Notes under the pieces: generated by a model | The model's database searches: none | Told to the model about the DNA's origin: nothing | What the model saw: only the letters and a program-made list of their open reading frames with translations | Translations under genes and position numbers: made by a program | Assembly: GCA_900540845.1 (NCBI GenBank) | Contig: UQHS01000002.1 | Location: 1 to 64,000 of the forward strand | DNA length: 64,000 nucleotides | DNA from: an uncultured Collinsella sp. | Lineage (GTDB): Bacteria > Actinomycetota > Coriobacteriia > Coriobacteriales > Coriobacteriaceae | Direction: 5' to 3' | In this document: positions 61,757-64,000 of the stretch, one piece after another | How positions within the stretch are numbered: position 1 is the first letter of the stretch | Layout: every line of letters begins with the position of its first letter

Positions 61757-63190
61757 ATGAAACACATTCTTGGCGTCATCGCTCCCATATTTTGGGGCCT
61801 TTTGCTTCTTTCCGTTCTTGTGTTCGTGCACGAGGGCGGCCATTTTCTCGCCGCGCGCGCCTGTGGTGTCCGCGTGCTCGAGTTCTTTCTCGGCATGCCG
61901 TGCAGGTTCAATATCCACCATGTGTCACGGCGAATCGGAACCAAATTCGGCGTCACCCCCATTCTCCTTGGTGGGTATGCCGAAATTTGCGGCATGGACC
62001 CGACCAAAGTCGCCTGCGCGCCCCGCGTGCTTAGCTGCATTCATCGCCATGGGATTATCGGATTGGAGGATATGGCCTCCGAACTCGATCTTTCGGTAGA
62101 TGATGTCAAGGAGGCCTGCATCACCCTGTATGGCTGGGGCTCGATCGTCCCGCGTGAGGGCGTGTGCCCTGATCGCGAGGACGGGTTCCCGTCCGCCTTC
62201 GCCGCGCCTTCTCGCGATCAAAGGGGAAACACCGTCTATGACGGGAAGGCTTTTGATCGGGCCAACGCGACGGCCGAGGGAGAGCCGTGGGAAATGCCCA
62301 TGGGGGAGCAGGAATTTTATGAGCTCGAGCGCTCTCATACGTATATCGGGGTCGGCTTCTGGCGTCGTGCTTTCATGCTCGTCGCCGGCATCGGCGTGAA
62401 CCTCGTGACGGGCTTTTTGCTTGTGATCGCCGTGTATTCCGTGCTTGGCGTGTCCGTGCCGATGGATTTGAATGCCGTCGGCTCGATCGTCGCTCAATCT
62501 CCGGCGCAAGAGGCCGGCCTGCTTGAGGGCGATCGGATTCTGAGCGTCGACGGGGCTGCAGTCGATTCGTGGTCTTCGCTGCTTGAAGCGCTGAATGACG
62601 CCGACAAGGAGAGCGAGCTTTCGCTTGAGGTTTGGCGGCCGCAAGACGCGGCCGATGCGTATGAGCGGCTCGCCTTTGACGAAGATGACGCCTCGCGGGC
62701 TTGGGCTTCCGAACATGGCGAGGTCATCGAGGTAGAGGTTGGCTTCGATGTCGATGGGCGTATCGGCATCGGTGCGCCGACGCGCATCATCCGTCTGAAT
62801 CCGCTGCAATCCTGCACCGTGGCCATCGACAATATCGTCGCCACGGCTCAGTCCGTCTCGAGCCTACTCAACCCCAAGCACACGATGGAAGTGCTCGACA
62901 ACTCGACGTCCATCGTCGGCATATCCGTGATGTCTGCCGAGGCTGCCGCCGCGGGGCCCGCGACATTCCTCAATTTCGCCGCCCTGATTTCGTTCTCGCT
63001 CGCCTTCATGAACCTCCTGCCCATCCCGCCCCTCGACGGTGGTAAGTTGGTTATCGAGATTGTCCAAGCCGTCACGAAGCGTGATGTTCCGGTTAAGGTC
63101 CAAAGCGTCATCTCCATCGTCGGCGTCGTATTGTTCGGCCTGTTGTTCCTGTACATGCTGCGCAGCGATATCCTCAGGTTCTTCTTCTAG
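61757..63190 (+). CDS. rseP: RseP-type site-2 protease with inserted domain
   Basis: This membrane metalloprotease cuts anti-sigma factors inside the membrane. The 477-residue protein has TM1 with the zinc motif HEGGH (about 25-29), a second conserved LDG motif in NLLPIPPLDGGKL near 415-427 and a PDZ domain (about 240-290). An insertion of about 115 residues (80-200) lies between LLGGYAEICGMDP and YIGVGFWRR. It holds an all-alpha, wHTH-like segment (GLEDMASELDLSVDDVKEA), and actinobacterial relatives (about 400 residues) lack it as far as I recall. GAGGTGAT precedes the ATG at 61757. ispG follows 14 nt later. Confidence 0.92.
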   Translation: MKHILGVIAPIFWGLLLLSVLVFVHEGGHFLAARACGVRVLEFFLGMPCRFNIHHVSRRIGTKFGVTPILLGGYAEICGMDPTKVACAPRVLSCIHRHGIIGLEDMASELDLSVDDVKEACITLYGWGSIVPREGVCPDREDGFPSAFAAPSRDQRGNTVYDGKAFDRANATAEGEPWEMPMGEQEFYELERSHTYIGVGFWRRAFMLVAGIGVNLVTGFLLVIAVYSVLGVSVPMDLNAVGSIVAQSPAQEAGLLEGDRILSVDGAAVDSWSSLLEALNDADKESELSLEVWRPQDAADAYERLAFDEDDASRAWASEHGEVIEVEVGFDVDGRIGIGAPTRIIRLNPLQSCTVAIDNIVATAQSVSSLLNPKHTMEVLDNSTSIVGISVMSAEAAAAGPATFLNFAALISFSLAFMNLLPIPPLDGGKLVIEIVQAVTKRDVPVKVQSVISIVGVVLFGLLFLYMLRSDILRFFF

Positions 63191-63204
63191 GGAAAGGATA
63201 GGCT

Positions 63205-64000
63205 CATGTCCAAACTTGCCCGTCAGTTGACCAGGCCCGTCTCGGTGGGCGGCGTTCAAATCGGCGGCGGTGCGCCCGTTGTCGTCCAGTCCATGACGTG
63301 TACGCCTACGACGGATGCTGATGCTACGCTTTTCCAAGTGAGGGCGCTTAGCGATGCCGGGTGTGACGTCGTGCGCGTGAGCGTTCCCACCAAGGAGGCT
63401 CTCGAGCCGTTTGGCCGGGTGTGCCGTGAATCTCCTGTGCCCATCGTCGCCGATATACATTTTGATTACCGACTCGCCATCGGGGCGGTGCGCGCTGGCG
63501 CGGCCAAGCTGCGCATCAACCCGGGCAACATCGGCGATTGGGATCGCGTCGATGCGGTGATCGACGCCGCCGGTGAGGCGGGGGCCGCTATTCGCATCGG
63601 GGTCAATGCCGGCTCGCTTGATCAGGCGATAGCCGAGCGTGATGACCTGACGCAGCCGGAGAAACTCGTCGCCTCGTCCTTGCAGTTCGTTGAGCACTTT
63701 GAGCGTCGGGGATTCTCCGACATCGTTCTTTCGGCAAAGGCTCACAGCGTTCCCACCACGCTCGAGACGTATCGCGCCCTTTCGCGCGAGCTTCCGCATG
63801 TTCCGCTTCACCTTGGGGTTACCGAGGCAGGAACCATTCAGCAGGGCACGATCAAAAGCGCGGTGGGCCTCGGCATCCTGCTTTCCGAGGGAATCGGCGA
63901 CACCATGCGCGTTTCGCTGACGGCCGATCCTGTCGAGGAGCCTCCCGTGTGCTGGGGGATCCTGCAGGCGCTGGGCCTTCGTCGCAGGGGGCCGGAGCTG
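63205..64000 (+). CDS. ispG: 4-hydroxy-3-methylbut-2-enyl diphosphate synthase (IspG), cut by the window edge
   Basis: IspG is the iron-sulfur enzyme of the penultimate MEP step. The first 265 codons are present, with a TIM-barrel N-domain: SVGGVQIGGGAPVVVQSMT, DIHFDYRLAIGA and RINPGNIGDW, HLGVTEAGT. The cysteines for the Fe-S cluster are in the missing C-terminal part. GAAAGGA precedes the ATG at 63205. The gene continues past base 64000. Confidence 0.9.

Overview
The window is a 64 kb stretch of a high-GC bacterial chromosome made almost entirely of core and central-metabolism genes. I see no prophage, integrase island, insertion sequence, CRISPR array, rRNA or tRNA. Gene order (SepIVA-like protein, DUF177, rpmF, rnc, smc, ftsY, ffh), strong GC bias, a GlgC/GlgD/GlgP/GlgA glycogen cluster, AdhE and a phi3T/Bacillus ThyA-A type thymidylate synthase suggest an anaerobic gut actinobacterium of the class Coriobacteriia, most like Collinsella. 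That placement is inferred from recall of gene content and was not checked by a search.

Layout. 1-1.75 kb: gltX on the minus strand, diverging from metK. 1.9-8.8 kb: plus-strand run metK-priA-def-fmt-rsmB (SAM supply, replication restart, N-formylmethionine processing, 16S rRNA methylation), ending in a large nested palindrome. 8.9-22.4 kb: minus-strand block holding an FmdB-type zinc ribbon gene and a six-gene alpha-glucan cluster (glgB, glgP, glgC, glgD, glgA and an amylase/4-alpha-glucanotransferase fusion). 22.7-27.0 kb: thiN on plus, then an APH-fold kinase and adhE on minus. adhE has three similar 12-bp palindromes upstream. 27.5-33.3 kb: rpmB on minus, diverging from asp23-fakA-recG-rsmD-coaD. 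33.4-43.1 kb: sepIVA-like, DUF177, rpmF, plsX, acpP, rnc, smc, ftsY, ffh. 43.1-48.8 kb: thyA, dfrA, a SpoU methyltransferase, ftsH and a NYN-LOTUS gene. 48.9-64 kb: rplS-rnhB-yraN-comM-dprA-trmFO-xerC, then rpsB-tsf-pyrH-frr-uppS-cdsA-dxr-rseP-ispG, with ispG cut by the window edge.

How the genes work together. glgC/glgD make ADP-glucose, glgA and glgB build branched glycogen, and glgP and the fusion enzyme degrade and remodel it. AdhE would re-oxidise NADH during fermentation. The right-hand half holds protein synthesis (rplS, rpsB, tsf, frr), SRP targeting (ftsY, ffh), isoprenoid and lipid-carrier synthesis (dxr, ispG, uppS, cdsA), phospholipid and fatty-acid entry (plsX, acpP, fakA), and nucleotide supply (thyA, dfrA, pyrH).

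The most unusual items are: (1) long lysine/alanine/proline-rich tails on both GlgA (about 296 residues) and GlgB (about 62 residues); (2) a 31-nt dispersed repeat with an invariant core in four copies, one inside the annotated priA frame and two as arms of a 129-bp nested palindrome; (3) a series of long perfect or near-perfect intergenic palindromes without U-tracts; (4) a triple operator-like array upstream of adhE; (5) an Asn in place of a metal-binding Asp in RNase III; (6) a SepIVA-like septation protein; and (7) an extra domain of about 115 residues inside the RseP-type protease. I found no convincing new multi-gene system.
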